DNA of 64,000 nucleotides from Corynebacterium alimapuense (lineage in GTDB: Bacteria; Actinomycetota; Actinomycetes; Mycobacteriales; Mycobacteriaceae): contig NZ_PTJO01000003.1 in NCBI RefSeq assembly GCF_003716585.1, forward strand, positions 638,317-702,316, given 5' to 3'. Positions 27,275 through 37,383 of this stretch are shown here, one piece after another (position 1 is the stretch's first letter; each line of letters starts with the position of its first letter). A model generated the notes under the pieces. It was not told where the DNA came from, did no database searches, and worked only from the letters and a program-made list of their open reading frames with translations. Both the position numbers and the translations under genes were made by a program.

Positions 27275-27835
27275 CTAGTCCTTGCCCACTAGTGCCTTCC
27301 GCAGGCGCTCCTCCGCCAGCTCTTCCACCAGCCATGGGCTAAAGGTAAACGGTGCGGCAGCAACGGCGCTGATGAGTGCTGCTGGGTCTACCCACGCCAA
27401 GGAATCAATCTCCTCTGGGTTCTGATTCGGGCCTTGTCCTTCATGGAGCTTGGCAACAAACACCGGGCAGATCTCCCATTCGACGATCCCGCTGGAATCT
27501 ACCGCCCGGTAGCTAAAGTCTGGCAGTACTTCAACGATCTCCGCGATCGCTTCAGATTTAAAACCAAGCTCTTGTACGCTGCGGCGGCGGATCGCTGCGG
27601 CGGTCGCCTCCCCGGGGCCAGGATGGCCGCAGAAACTATTGGTCCATACCCCCGGCCATGTCTTCTTGCTCAACGCTCTTCTAGTCATCAGCAGACGTCC
27701 TTGCGCGTCAAGCAAATAGCAGGAAAAAGCGAAATGCAAAGGAGTATCGGCACTGTGCACGGTTGCCTTTGGTGCGGTACCGGCAGGACGACCCTGCGCA
27801 TCTGCCAGGACAACCAACTCAACCTCATCTGTCAT
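27275..27835 (-). CDS. idi: Isopentenyl-diphosphate delta-isomerase, type I
   Basis: Interconverts isopentenyl and dimethylallyl diphosphate for polyprenyl and carotenoid synthesis. The 186-residue Nudix-fold enzyme has the catalytic cysteine C69 (TNSFCGHP), the catalytic glutamate in GIVEWEICPVF (E119/E121), and metal-ligand histidines H27 and H34. The N-terminus is normal. It supplies the substrate pool used by uppS elsewhere in the window. Confidence 0.95.
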   Translation of the reverse strand: MTDEVELVVLADAQGRPAGTAPKATVHSADTPLHFAFSCYLLDAQGRLLMTRRALSKKTWPGVWTNSFCGHPGPGEATAAAIRRRSVQELGFKSEAIAEIVEVLPDFSYRAVDSSGIVEWEICPVFVAKLHEGQGPNQNPEEIDSLAWVDPAALISAVAAAPFTFSPWLVEELAEERLRKALVGKD

Positions 27836-27876
27836 CCTTCACACCCTACCCAGGCACGCACTGGCTTAGCAGGTTG

Positions 27877-29595
27877 TTAACCGCGCGCCCATGCCCCAAT
27901 CACACCCGGTACTACCGAACCTCGATCCCCAAGTAGCGCCGCGGTGTTGTCATCCTGCTCTACTGCAGAAGTCACTGCCTTAATTCTCGGAGTTTTTGAC
28001 CCGCCGCCTGCGCCACCGGTCATCGGCGCACCCATCATCGGCATCATCGACCGCCCCGAGGACTGTCCATTACTCGGGCGTACCGCATTGGTGCCGCTAG
28101 CAGTTGTTGCTGGAGCAATTCCCGAACCGACTGCAGGAGTAGCTGCCCGCACCCCCGAGCCAGCTGTGCCCGCGCTAGTGCCCGATGAGCCAGCCGCTCC
28201 CAACCCGGCAGATCCTGAAGCTCTACCTACCGCTGGCATTCCGGCACCTGTGCCAAGGACACTGCCGGATCCGTTCCGCGCAGTACCCATCCCAGCCATA
28301 TTCGCCAGTGCTGCTGGATCAGTAGAGAAACCTCGAGACGGCCCACTAACTGCGGATCTTGCAGCCAGTCCGCCAGGCAAAGAGGCCGGCACTGGGCCGC
28401 CAAAGCCTGGAGAGCCTGCTGCTAGCCCACCAGATGTGCCACCGGATGTCCCAATGCCAGAGCCGAGCGATCCAGGTCCTGAAAGCGCAGAAGTACCCGA
28501 AGTAGTACTGGCAGCCACCGTTGCGACTTGATTGGCCTGCAGTAGTTGACTGCCATCTACTCCTGCTACCGCATCAATCCCGCGACTGGCAGTGCCAAAG
28601 TTGCCTGCCCCCATCGCGTGCCCAGCAGCGTGCAACAACCCTTGGGAAGCACCTGGTGCACGCATGCCAGCAGCATCGTGTTTCTCACCATCACCGTCGA
28701 TCTCGCTCATGCCGAGTGCAATATTGCTGCCTCCATCGCCCGAGGCATCCATGACCATGAGATTGCGGATCGGAGGAACTCCGGTGGCTACAAACGGACT
28801 AAAAGAGGCTGGGAAGCTCTGTAGAAAAGCCTGTTCCGCAGCAATCCGCTCAGCAGGTTCCACGATCGCTGCCAAAGCCGCCTTGGTGAGGTTGACCTTG
28901 ACCGCACCTTGGGATTTGATCGCCGCCAGTTGTTCTACAGAAGTCCCCATGGTGGCCGCATTCTGTGAGAAGGTCTCTCCCGCGCGTGCTACCTCAGAGA
29001 TCTTCTCGACGGCCGCTTCCACCACCTCCCCTTGATTGCTGCTGCCAAGTTCCCCGGCGATAGAGTGCAGGCCTTGTGAAATGGCGGTCGCCTCCGCCGA
29101 GAGTTTCTTCCATGTAGCTGCAGCCGCCACCGACTCTTGAATCTTGGTCATCGAGAATTCCGCCGACAGCTGATCAATTGATGCTGCTGGGGTGACCAAA
29201 GGCGGCGTGAAACTAAAGTTCTCGAAACGCGGTGCTGGGCGAGTCGGGAACGTCACGGCATCTTCTCCTACCGATCCGCCTTCATCAGCGATGTCCATCC
29301 CCCGAGCAACGAATGCATTCTGTCCGGTGAGAGCTTGGTAGCTGGCGGCAAGGGCTTCATCAAGCCAGTTGACTTGCTCTGCATAGGATTTCAATACGCT
29401 GATCGCAGATCCGGTGCCTCCATTGATAACTCCACCATGTCCCCCACCAAGCTGATCCAGCCCGGAAACTCCCGAATAGCTGCCGTTAAGCGTGGTCTGT
29501 GCTGCATAATTGGCCGACTCGTTTGCCTGTTGGCCAAGAAGTCTCAACTCTTCGATTCCCCCCAGAAGCGAAGCACTATCAATAGAAATATCCAT
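27877..29595 (-). CDS. PPE-like, Gly/Ala/Ser-rich protein of type VII secretion style
   Basis: A 572-residue protein. Residues 1-110 and ~150-260 are helical and Ala-rich and resemble WXG100/PPE helical hairpins (ATWKKLSAEATAISQGLHS, then ISEVARAGETFSQNAA). Residues ~330-530 are low-complexity Gly/Ala/Ser/Pro. The C-terminus is short and ordered (DDNTAALLGDRGSVVPGVI), like the tails I associate with actinobacterial PPE-domain proteins. No classical signal peptide is seen. The start is ATG 29595, with GGGGGAAG before it; an earlier frame has no family resemblance. It overlaps the upstream lipoprotein gene by 17 bp. No secretion machinery is in the window. Confidence 0.7.
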   Translation of the reverse strand: MDISIDSASLLGGIEELRLLGQQANESANYAAQTTLNGSYSGVSGLDQLGGGHGGVINGGTGSAISVLKSYAEQVNWLDEALAASYQALTGQNAFVARGMDIADEGGSVGEDAVTFPTRPAPRFENFSFTPPLVTPAASIDQLSAEFSMTKIQESVAAAATWKKLSAEATAISQGLHSIAGELGSSNQGEVVEAAVEKISEVARAGETFSQNAATMGTSVEQLAAIKSQGAVKVNLTKAALAAIVEPAERIAAEQAFLQSFPASFSPFVATGVPPIRNLMVMDASGDGGSNIALGMSEIDGDGEKHDAAGMRAPGASQGLLHAAGHAMGAGNFGTASRGIDAVAGVDGSQLLQANQVATVAASTTSGTSALSGPGSLGSGIGTSGGTSGGLAAGSPGFGGPVPASLPGGLAARSAVSGPSRGFSTDPAALANMAGMGTARNGSGSVLGTGAGMPAVGRASGSAGLGAAGSSGTSAGTAGSGVRAATPAVGSGIAPATTASGTNAVRPSNGQSSGRSMMPMMGAPMTGGAGGGSKTPRIKAVTSAVEQDDNTAALLGDRGSVVPGVIGAWARG

Positions 29596-30199
29596 TTTCT
29601 TCCCCCATTTGTTCGTACAAAAATTCCAACTGATCCAGTGCGATTCCACATATCTCTTCGAGACTTCGATCCGTCGAGATCTCGCCGTAGTTGACGATGA
29701 AACGACCTCGTTCGGTATGCACAGCAGCATGGCAATCACTGTCGTTTCCTACGCTTAGCTGATGTAGGTAAGCACCCGGTATCGAAGAATCTATGTCTTC
29801 AGCAATCATCAGATTGCGCTCAAATAGCTTCTCTTTCGTATTACGGTCAGCGGTAAGAGCAAAGGTACCCAAATTCTGCTCGTAATCGACAGCACTAAAG
29901 CCACAACGCACCGAAAGGTCTCGGTCATATCCAGGCTCCCAGATTGCCTCCCCCATCCCAGCAGCTACCAGGACATCGCTAGGAATCTCGGTGCAGGGAT
30001 CAAAGAGCTCAAAATCCCCCTCCGGATCGAACTCCCCCAGTTCGAGTGATTCTTGGGCCACTGCGGTGGTTGGTGCTGATGACGCCACAGATTCCGGCGG
30101 GTCCGTGGGTTCTGTGGTCAGTGAATCCTCGGCGGAGGTACTGCATGCAGAAAGCACCACCGTTGAAACGGCAAGGACAAGAAATCGACGGGCGGGCAT
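29579..30199 (-). CDS. Lipoprotein with DUF3558-like domain
   Basis: A 206-residue predicted lipoprotein: a hydrophobic N-terminus with lipobox VLSAC (lipidated Cys at about 19), a Ser/Thr/Pro linker to about residue 55, then a globular domain opening with FDPCTEIPSDVLVAAGM. That opening and the internal RCGFSA and C-terminal CGIALDQLEFL are typical of DUF3558 lipoproteins of actinobacteria. Its end overlaps the PPE-like gene by 17 bp, so translation is probably coupled. Such lipoproteins are often neighbours of PPE-like genes. The function is unknown. Confidence 0.75.
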   Translation of the reverse strand: MPARRFLVLAVSTVVLSACSTSAEDSLTTEPTDPPESVASSAPTTAVAQESLELGEFDPEGDFELFDPCTEIPSDVLVAAGMGEAIWEPGYDRDLSVRCGFSAVDYEQNLGTFALTADRNTKEKLFERNLMIAEDIDSSIPGAYLHQLSVGNDSDCHAAVHTERGRFIVNYGEISTDRSLEEICGIALDQLEFLYEQMGEENGYFY

Positions 30200-30315
30200 G
30201 GTCGGGCGATCCCCTCATGAGTCCGGACGGGTCGACATAGAAAAGACCCGGAGCACGTCTTGGGCATGCTCGCCACACTTAGACTCTGAAAACCAGCGCT
30301 CGGTTCCCGAGAATT

Positions 30316-30843
30316 TTAGTTTTGTAGGTTACCTTCCCAAATAACGTTTCCTACCTGCAGTTCTGCGTCCCAAAGATTGCCTGAGGAGACATCGAAAACG
30401 TACTGAATATTAGTAGAGGCTTGGCTGCCTAACGGAAGATCCAAGCCAATTATCCGGTCGAGATCATCGGCAGAGACCAGATCTGCATCAGAGAAATTAT
30501 TAGATCCGGTGTTATAAGACAGGGTGGGCTCTGCGAGAGCTTCTGGGTCAAGCGGTTGATCGTTGAGGTTTCTGGCTCGAAGAGTCGCTACGGCGTCACC
30601 GTTGGAGTCGTTGACTGCTCCTTGGAAGTCCCACTCAACGTTGAGGCCAGTGTCAAAGACCGTCTCCGACAGGCTATCTGCGGTAATCGGATCAACATCT
30701 TTTCCTTGGGCCAGCATGCTCTCAGAGGCGGTGGTTTCCCCGGAATCGTTGACTGAGTCGCTTTCCTCCGCATCTGTTCCACAAGCTGCAAGAAAGAGCA
30801 CGGAGACGACGGCGACGCCGAGTGCAGGGCGATTCAGGTTCAC
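30316..30843 (-). CDS. Predicted lipoprotein, unknown function
   Basis: A 175-residue protein with a lipoprotein signal (lipobox FLAAC, Cys near residue 21), an acidic linker, then a beta-rich domain containing VEWDFQGAVNDSNGDAVATL and ATLRARNLNDQPL, which suggests an immunoglobulin-like surface domain. The start is GTG 30843, supported by AGGAAAGG seven bases upstream; the longer frame would bury the signal. It lies 116 bp upstream of the DUF3558-like gene on the same strand and may share its transcript. The family was not identified. Confidence 0.7.
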   Translation of the reverse strand: MNLNRPALGVAVVSVLFLAACGTDAEESDSVNDSGETTASESMLAQGKDVDPITADSLSETVFDTGLNVEWDFQGAVNDSNGDAVATLRARNLNDQPLDPEALAEPTLSYNTGSNNFSDADLVSADDLDRIIGLDLPLGSQASTNIQYVFDVSSGNLWDAELQVGNVIWEGNLQN

Positions 30844-30999
30844 GAGACTGCCTTTCCTGGCCGATGAGAACCCGAGTTTGGTCCCGGGCATAAGGTGTCC
30901 ACAGTCTAACCGCCTTATCCGCAGCATTGGTGTTCTACCCCGTGCAACGTGGCATAATCCCACTCTGTCGCACAGGCATTGAACTGGAGTAGTGAAGTC

Positions 31000-32874
31000 G
31001 TGAATTCCCTGGCCCGAATTGTTCGCAGCGCCTCAGCCCTATGGCCCTACTACCTCGGCGTGGTTGTTGTCTCCACGGTGGCGGCGGCGCTCGCTTTGGT
31101 CTCGCCCTTTATTTTCCGTGAAGCAACCGATTCGATTGTTGCTGTCTTAAACGGTGACCTGGATTCTTCCTCAGCGATGCGCACCTTGCTGTGGTTAGCG
31201 ATTGGGCTTTTGGTCGCTGACCTAGCTAATACCGCTATGACAAATCTTGGTGGCTACATCGGCGACATGATGGCTATGCGAATGCGACAAATCCTCTCGA
31301 CTCGCTACTACGCCAAACTGCTTGGCCTGCCCCAGCGCTATTTCGATAGCCAAGTCACCGGAACGGTTATCGCTCGCCTAGATCGTTCGATTACCTCGAT
31401 CACGCAGTTCCTACAGTCTTTTTCCAATAGCTTTTTCCCCATGATCATCCAGGTGTTCGCCGTGCTGGTGATTACTTCTTGGTACTACTGGCCACTGACA
31501 ATTCTGCTGGCTTCACTGTTTCCGATTTATATGTATTTGACCACCTTGACCAGCAAGCGGTGGCAGACTCTCGAATCTCAGAAAAACCACCAGATCGACC
31601 GGGCGAACGGGCGTTTCGCTGAGGTAATCTCCCAGGTCAAAGTAGTCAAATCTTTCACCAGTGAGGTCCGCGAGCTCGATAACTTTGGGCGTCGCTATGG
31701 CAAAACTGTGGAGATCACCCGCCCGCAGTCCAGCTGGTGGCATTTCATGGATTCTTTCCGCGGCGCGGCCTTGAATATCATCTTCTTTGGCATCTATCTC
31801 GTGCTCTTTTTCCAGACTCTTAATGGCCGTTTCACTCTCGGCGATATGGTCATGCTCATCCAATTGGTCAACATGGCCAAGCAACCGGTGTTCATGATGA
31901 GCTGGATTGTTGATGCGGCTCAACGAGCAATTGCTGGTTCTAAGGACTACTTCCAGGTCATGGAGGAGGAGTTTGAACCCACCGCACGCGCCGAGCTGGT
32001 TGCCGCTACCGAGGCTTCCGGCGTACCAGAACTCGATCTGGCACCGGTTCCGCCTCTGGTGCCAATACCGGGCAAACCAGTTCTGGAATTTGATGGGGTT
32101 ACCTTTGCTTATAACGCCGATGAACCGGTGATCCACGACGTCAATTTCAGCGCACATGAGGGTGAGCAAATCGCCTTGGTTGGTGAATCCGGTGGCGGAA
32201 AATCCACCCTGGTTAATCTCTTGTTGGGGCTCTATCCCATCACCGAGGGCAACTTGGTGGTCTGTGGCCACAATGTCAATGACCTCACCGCCGAGCAGTT
32301 GCGAGCGTCAGTAGGCGTCGTATTTCAAGAGGCTGCACTATTTTCCGGCACGATCCGAGAGAACATCGCTTATGGTCGCCCCGGTGCCACTGATGAAAAG
32401 GTCACCGAGGTCGCCCGGCGTGCCAATGCCCACGAGTTCATCGAGCACTTCCCCAACGGTTATGACACGGTCATCGGCGAGCGTGGCCTTCGCCTTTCTG
32501 GCGGCCAGAAACAACGAGTGGCAGTAGCGCGTGCCATGCTCAAAGATGCTCCCGTGCTGATCCTCGACGAGGCGACGTCTGCGTTGGATACCAAGTCTGA
32601 GCGTGCTGTCCAAGCTGGTCTCGATGAGTTGATGAAAAACCGCACCACGTTGATCATTGCCCACCGCTTATCGACGATCGCGGATGTCGACACCATTGTC
32701 ACGTTGCAGGAGGGCAAGGCCGATGAAATCGGCTCCCCCGATGAGCTTGCCGCCTCTGGCGGTATCTATGCTCAGCTGTTGCAACTGACTGCTTCTTCTT
32801 CAATCTCTGACCGGGCACGATTAAAGAAGTATGGCTTCGTCCCTGATGCCGGCAGCACTCCGACGGAGGTCTGA
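31000..32874 (+). CDS. ABC-type exporter, fused membrane and ATPase domains
   Basis: A half-size ABC exporter (624 residues) that should work as a dimer. Six membrane helices lie in about residues 15-300; the ATPase follows, with Walker A GESGGGKST, signature LSGGQKQ, Walker B VLILDEATSAL and H-loop IAHRLST. The family includes multidrug and lipid exporters; the substrate cannot be predicted. GTG 31000 was chosen over a TTG 21 bases earlier because GGAG precedes it at ten bases. It is divergent from the lipoprotein cluster and followed by the C-S lyase gene. Confidence 0.9.
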   Translation: MNSLARIVRSASALWPYYLGVVVVSTVAAALALVSPFIFREATDSIVAVLNGDLDSSSAMRTLLWLAIGLLVADLANTAMTNLGGYIGDMMAMRMRQILSTRYYAKLLGLPQRYFDSQVTGTVIARLDRSITSITQFLQSFSNSFFPMIIQVFAVLVITSWYYWPLTILLASLFPIYMYLTTLTSKRWQTLESQKNHQIDRANGRFAEVISQVKVVKSFTSEVRELDNFGRRYGKTVEITRPQSSWWHFMDSFRGAALNIIFFGIYLVLFFQTLNGRFTLGDMVMLIQLVNMAKQPVFMMSWIVDAAQRAIAGSKDYFQVMEEEFEPTARAELVAATEASGVPELDLAPVPPLVPIPGKPVLEFDGVTFAYNADEPVIHDVNFSAHEGEQIALVGESGGGKSTLVNLLLGLYPITEGNLVVCGHNVNDLTAEQLRASVGVVFQEAALFSGTIRENIAYGRPGATDEKVTEVARRANAHEFIEHFPNGYDTVIGERGLRLSGGQKQRVAVARAMLKDAPVLILDEATSALDTKSERAVQAGLDELMKNRTTLIIAHRLSTIADVDTIVTLQEGKADEIGSPDELAASGGIYAQLLQLTASSSISDRARLKKYGFVPDAGSTPTEV

Positions 32875-32930
32875 TTGCTCGCATTGCTGGGGATAGGCGG
32901 GCGTCGATAAGCACGGGCTAACCTAGAGGC

Positions 32931-34073
32931 ATGGAATTTCCCACCTTGGAACAGCTCAAGAACCGTCAGACCCGCAAATGGACTGTCTATGACGACGACG
33001 TCCTGCCGATGTGGATCGCGGAGAGTGATTTTTCTACCTTCCCGCCGATCAAGCAGGCCATCGCCAAGGCAGTGGAAAACGAGTCCTTCGGCTACACCCC
33101 GGCTCGCTCTGATCTACCTGAGGCGGTGAGTGATTTCTATGCACATCACTACGGCTGGCGGCCTGGTCCGGAAGCCGTTCTCCCAGTACCCGATGTGGTT
33201 CGCGGACTGCTGCTGGCGGTAGAGCATATGACTCGCCCCGATTCCTCTGTGATCGTTCCGGTTCCTTCCTACCCACCATTTCTAGAAATCCCGAAGACCG
33301 CTGGCCGCGAGATGGTGGAAATCAATGCCTACGGTGGCTTGGATCTAGCTGAGATCGAAGCAGCTTTCGCAGCTGGGGCTGGCTCGATTTTGCTGGCTTC
33401 GCCCAATAACCCGTTGGGCTACACCTTCGATGAGGAATTCTTGACCAGCTTGTGCGCGCTCGCTGATCGCTATAACGCCCGAGTCTTGGTCGATGAAATC
33501 CACGCGCCAGTGGTCCTCGACGGCACTCATATCGCAGCCGCTGGCCTCAACAAGGTGGCTGCGCAGGTGTGTGTGACGGTCACTGCCACCTCCAAGGCCT
33601 GGAATATTGCTGGCCTGAAATGTGCCCAGATGATCCTGACTAATCCGGAGGATCGGAAGACGTGGTCGAAGATGACCGGTGTCGCCAAGGATGGCACCTC
33701 CACTCTGGGTATCTTTGCCGCCATTGCCTGTTATCGCTTGGGCGAGGACTATCTCGCCGATCAGGCGGCCTACCTCCGGGAAAATCGTGACTTGCTGGTC
33801 TCGGAGCTGCCGAAACGAGTCCCCGGGTTGAAGGTGACTAACCCGGAAGCTACCTACCTCATGTGGCTGGATTTCTCCGAGACTGCCATCGGACATCTGG
33901 AACGTCCGGCCGTGTGGTTGCTCGAGAACGCCCGCTTAGCCTTCAATGATGGTCTCTTCTTTGGTACAGGTGGCCTGCATCACACGAGGCTGAACTTTGC
34001 CACGTCTCGGGAACTGCTCGAAGATGCCCTTGACCGGCTAGAATCCGCCTTTTCAGAGCTGGCAGATTCTTAG
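32931..34073 (+). CDS. PLP-dependent C-S lyase (AecD/MalY/PatB family)
   Basis: A cystathionine beta-lyase-type enzyme that cleaves C-S bonds of cystathionine or S-alkyl cysteines, giving pyruvate, ammonia and a thiol. In Corynebacterium glutamicum the AecD protein has this role. The 380-residue fold-type I protein has the lysine that binds PLP (K222, in TATSKAWNIAGLKCA), SPNNPLGY, and the Asp/Glu of VLVDEIHAPVVL. It is between the ABC exporter and treS, all on the plus strand. A weak half-site of DtxR type precedes the gene but was rejected as an operator. Confidence 0.92.
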   Translation: MEFPTLEQLKNRQTRKWTVYDDDVLPMWIAESDFSTFPPIKQAIAKAVENESFGYTPARSDLPEAVSDFYAHHYGWRPGPEAVLPVPDVVRGLLLAVEHMTRPDSSVIVPVPSYPPFLEIPKTAGREMVEINAYGGLDLAEIEAAFAAGAGSILLASPNNPLGYTFDEEFLTSLCALADRYNARVLVDEIHAPVVLDGTHIAAAGLNKVAAQVCVTVTATSKAWNIAGLKCAQMILTNPEDRKTWSKMTGVAKDGTSTLGIFAAIACYRLGEDYLADQAAYLRENRDLLVSELPKRVPGLKVTNPEATYLMWLDFSETAIGHLERPAVWLLENARLAFNDGLFFGTGGLHHTRLNFATSRELLEDALDRLESAFSELADS

Positions 34074-34172
34074 CCTAAGATTACCCACCGGGCATGGGTA
34101 TCGGAGGCCAATTGACACTCTAGTTTGGCCCCCAGCCTGCGAGAATCCACTGGTTTGCCTACGCTTGAATCT

Positions 34173-36071
34173 ATGAGCGACCGCACACAGACCGACATCC
34201 CGCCCGGTGCTACTGGTGCTTCTGGCGCCACGGAAGACTCTCGGCCGGGGCTTTCCACCGGACCTCGCAATGGGGTCATTATCGATGAGCGCCGCGGCGT
34301 CGAAGCGGAGGAAGCGGAGAACTCAGTTACTCCGCGTCTGCCCACCGATGCCGAGGGTTTCTTTGTTGAGCATGGCCCCGAGGAGTTCGATACTCCAGCG
34401 CCTGCCCCAGGTAATAACCCTTGGGAACGCTCTGATCCTGAGTGGTACAAGGATGCGGTTTTCTATGAGGTGCTGGTTCGCGCCTTCTATGATCCGGATA
34501 ACACCGGCTCGGGAACTCTCCGCGGGGTGACCAAGAAGCTCGATTACCTGCAATGGCTAGGAATCGACTGCATCTGGCTGCCACCCTTCTACGATTCACC
34601 GCTGCGCGATGGCGGCTACGATATCCGCAATTTCCGAGAGATCCTGCCGGAGTTCGGCACGGTCGAAGATTTCGTGGAACTGATTGATAATGCCCACCGG
34701 CGCGGTCTGCGTGTGATCACTGACTTGGTCATGAACCACACCTCCGACCAGCACGCCTGGTTTCAAGAGTCCAGACACGACCCAGAAGGCCCTTACGGCG
34801 ACTTTTATGTGTGGACCGATGACCCGAAGGAATACGCGGACGCTCGAGTCATCTTCGTCGATACCGAAGAATCCAACTGGACCTACGATCCGGTGCGCAA
34901 ACAGTACTACTGGCACCGTTTCTTCTCCCATCAGCCGGATTTGAACTACGACCATCCTTCTGTGCGTGCTGCCATGATCGATGTTCTGCGTTTCTGGCTT
35001 GATCTGGGCCTGGATGGTTTCCGTCTCGACGCGGTCCCCTACCTCTACGAGCGCGAAGGTACCAACTGCGAGAACCTCTCAGAGACCCACGATTACCTCA
35101 AGCAGGTGCGCGGGGTTATCGATGATGAGTACCCAGGTCGAGTGCTCTTGGCGGAAGCCAATCAGTGGCCCGAGGACGTCGTAGAATACTTCGGCGAGCC
35201 GGAGATCGGCGACGAGTGCCACATGGCGTTCCACTTCCCCGTCATGCCGCGCATTTTCATGTCAGTCCACCGCCAGTCGCGGACCCCAATTTCAGAGATC
35301 CTCGCGGAAACCCCGTCAATTCCGAAGACGGCTCAGTGGGGTATTTTCTTGCGCAACCATGATGAGTTGACCTTGGAAATGGTCACCGAGGATGAGCGCG
35401 CGTATATGTACAAGCACTACGCCAAGGATCCTCGGATGAAGGCCAACGTCGGCATCCGCCGCCGCCTGGCCCCCTTGCTCAACGGTGACCGCAATAAGCT
35501 GGAACTTTTTACCGGCCTCTTGATGTCTTTGCCTGGCTCGCCCGTGCTCTATTACGGCGATGAGATCGGTATGGGAGACAATATTTGGCTCTTCGACCGT
35601 GACGGTGTGCGCACCCCTATGCAGTGGTCCGCGGACCGCAATGGTGGTTTCTCCAAGGCTGATCCGGAGCGGCTCTACTTGCCGGCGATCCAAAATGACC
35701 AGTACGGTTATGCCACCATCAATGTGGAAAACCAGATGAAGCGGGATAATTCCCTGCTGCATTGGACCCGCGCTCAGGTCCATATCCGCAAGCAGTACCG
35801 AGCCTTTGGCCATGGTTCTTATCGCGAGGTCGACTCCGTCAACGAGTCAGTGTTGACCTTCCTCCGCGAGTTTAAAGATGAGGCAATCTTGTGCGTCAAC
35901 AACCTCTCTGATCGCCCACAGGCGGTCTCTCTTGATCTCCGCGAGTTCTCCGGAGTGGTCCCGCGTGAGCTTTCCGGTGGTGAGGACTTCCCCATTATCA
36001 GCACTAGCCCTTGGGTGGTTACGCTTCCTCCGCATGGGTTCTTCTGGTTCGATATCTCCCGGGAGGACTAG
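34173..36071 (+). CDS. treS: Trehalose synthase (maltose alpha-D-glucosyltransferase)
   Basis: Interconverts maltose and trehalose. The 632-residue GH13 enzyme has catalytic D286 ([10 protein letters not shown]), E328 (LLAEANQWP) and D397 (FLRNHDEL), plus the TreS-typical [15 protein letters not shown] and [20 protein letters not shown]. The ~95 N-terminal residues are an acidic, low-complexity extension. The start at ATG 34173 is uncertain because no strong ribosome site precedes it. The stop codon overlaps the start of the maltokinase gene by one base. Together they link trehalose to maltose 1-phosphate. Confidence 0.95.
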   Translation: MSDRTQTDIPPGATGASGATEDSRPGLSTGPRNGVIIDERRGVEAEEAENSVTPRLPTDAEGFFVEHGPEEFDTPAPAPGNNPWERSDPEWYKDAVFYEVLVRAFYDPDNTGSGTLRGVTKKLDYLQWLGIDCIWLPPFYDSPLRDGGYDIRNFREILPEFGTVEDFVELIDNAHRRGLRVITDLVMNHTSDQHAWFQESRHDPEGPYGDFYVWTDDPKEYADARVIFVDTEESNWTYDPVRKQYYWHRFFSHQPDLNYDHPSVRAAMIDVLRFWLDLGLDGFRLDAVPYLYEREGTNCENLSETHDYLKQVRGVIDDEYPGRVLLAEANQWPEDVVEYFGEPEIGDECHMAFHFPVMPRIFMSVHRQSRTPISEILAETPSIPKTAQWGIFLRNHDELTLEMVTEDERAYMYKHYAKDPRMKANVGIRRRLAPLLNGDRNKLELFTGLLMSLPGSPVLYYGDEIGMGDNIWLFDRDGVRTPMQWSADRNGGFSKADPERLYLPAIQNDQYGYATINVENQMKRDNSLLHWTRAQVHIRKQYRAFGHGSYREVDSVNESVLTFLREFKDEAILCVNNLSDRPQAVSLDLREFSGVVPRELSGGEDFPIISTSPWVVTLPPHGFFWFDISRED

Positions 36072-37264
36072 TGGATCAGCTGGCCCGAATGCTCGAGAAT
36101 GCCCGATTTTATGGTGCGAAATCCGAGCCCATAGATGAGATTGAGACCCTCCACGAGGCGGATTTGCCGGGGATTCCGGGGATCCGGCTCTTAATCCTGC
36201 GCGTCCACCACGGCGGAAAGCGAGATCTTTATCAGGTCTGCGTCGATGAATCTGGCAAGGATGTTTTCGCCAACCCAGCCGTGATTGCGCGTTATGGCAA
36301 TGCCCTGGCAGCTGGTACTCCAGCTGGATTCGGCACCTTAGAAATCATCGGCGATCAGCTCTCTGCCACCCTGGATATTCCGGGCCGGATGATTTCGGGC
36401 GAGCAATCCAACACCTCGTTGATCTTTGGTAAAAAGACCATGCTTAAGGTCTTTCGCCGGTTGGAAGCCGGAGAAAATCCAGATGTGGAGCTGCTTTCCC
36501 AGATCTCGGAGTGTGCCAATATCGCCCCCGTACGCGGCTGGGTCACCGAAGACATCGATGGAGCAAGCCACACCCTAGCGATGGTGCAGGATTTTGTGCC
36601 GGATGCGGAAGACGGCTGGCGCTTCGCTTTGAACTTCGCCGGAGTAGATGCGTCCTTTGGCGTAGAAGCGGCCCTATTGGGCGAGTCGACCCAGAACGTC
36701 CACGCTGCTTTAGCTGGAGCTTTTCCCACCACGGAGGTGGATTCCGCACAGCTGGCCGCCGGGCTAGAGGACAACCTCGATGAGCTAGTCACTAGGGCTC
36801 CGGTCTTAGCTCGAGTCGCCGATCAAGTCCGGGCGGTCTATCGCACGCTCCCGCACGAGACCCACAGTGTTCAACGTATCCATGGGGATCTACACCTCGG
36901 CCAAGTTCTGCGAACCCCAGAGCGTTATGTGCTGATCGATTTTGAGGGCGAACCTGCCCGACCATTGGAGCAACGTCGACGTCCTGATTCGGTGCTGCGG
37001 GATCTAGCCGGAATTATCCGTTCCTTCGACTATGCCGCACATTTCCCTGCCCGCAGTGGTGCTTCCGGACCCGCGAACCCAGCAGGGTGGGCAGCTGATG
37101 CGACCGCGGCCTTCCTCGAAGGATATGGCGTGGAACGCTCCCCGGTGTTGGATGCTTACGTGCTGGATAAGGCCCTCTACGAGGTGGTTTATGAAAGTGA
37201 TAATCGGCCGGATTGGGTAGATATTCCGCTAGCTGCCATCGACCGGTTGTTGGCTGCACACTAA
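36071..37264 (+). CDS. mak: Maltokinase (Mak/Pep2 family)
   Basis: Phosphorylates maltose at C1 with ATP, giving maltose 1-phosphate. The 397-residue aminoglycoside-phosphotransferase-like protein has the catalytic [10 protein letters not shown] block (Asp273) and the Mg-binding [20 protein letters not shown] that is diagnostic of maltokinases. The start is GTG, sharing its first base with the last base of the treS stop, with GGGAGGA just upstream. Coupling with treS is expected; in mycobacteria the two proteins form a complex. Confidence 0.93.
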   Translation: MDQLARMLENARFYGAKSEPIDEIETLHEADLPGIPGIRLLILRVHHGGKRDLYQVCVDESGKDVFANPAVIARYGNALAAGTPAGFGTLEIIGDQLSATLDIPGRMISGEQSNTSLIFGKKTMLKVFRRLEAGENPDVELLSQISECANIAPVRGWVTEDIDGASHTLAMVQDFVPDAEDGWRFALNFAGVDASFGVEAALLGESTQNVHAALAGAFPTTEVDSAQLAAGLEDNLDELVTRAPVLARVADQVRAVYRTLPHETHSVQRIHGDLHLGQVLRTPERYVLIDFEGEPARPLEQRRRPDSVLRDLAGIIRSFDYAAHFPARSGASGPANPAGWAADATAAFLEGYGVERSPVLDAYVLDKALYEVVYESDNRPDWVDIPLAAIDRLLAAH

Positions 37265-37383
37265 ACCCACCTGCTCGGGGTACAACCCCTGAACAGGTGC
37301 TGCGGGTATACGGGAATAATCGCACCATAATCTGGGTTGAGATTTGGGAGTACTTACCGCAGACCTGGAAGGCGACTATTTCT

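Noticed and set aside
31513-32271. Minus-strand open frame opposite the ABC exporter
   Set aside because: It mirrors the codon pattern of the exporter gene and encodes no known family.
32915-32928. DtxR iron-regulator box before the C-S lyase
   Set aside because: Only one half-site (GGCTAACCTA) is present; the second half has no similarity.
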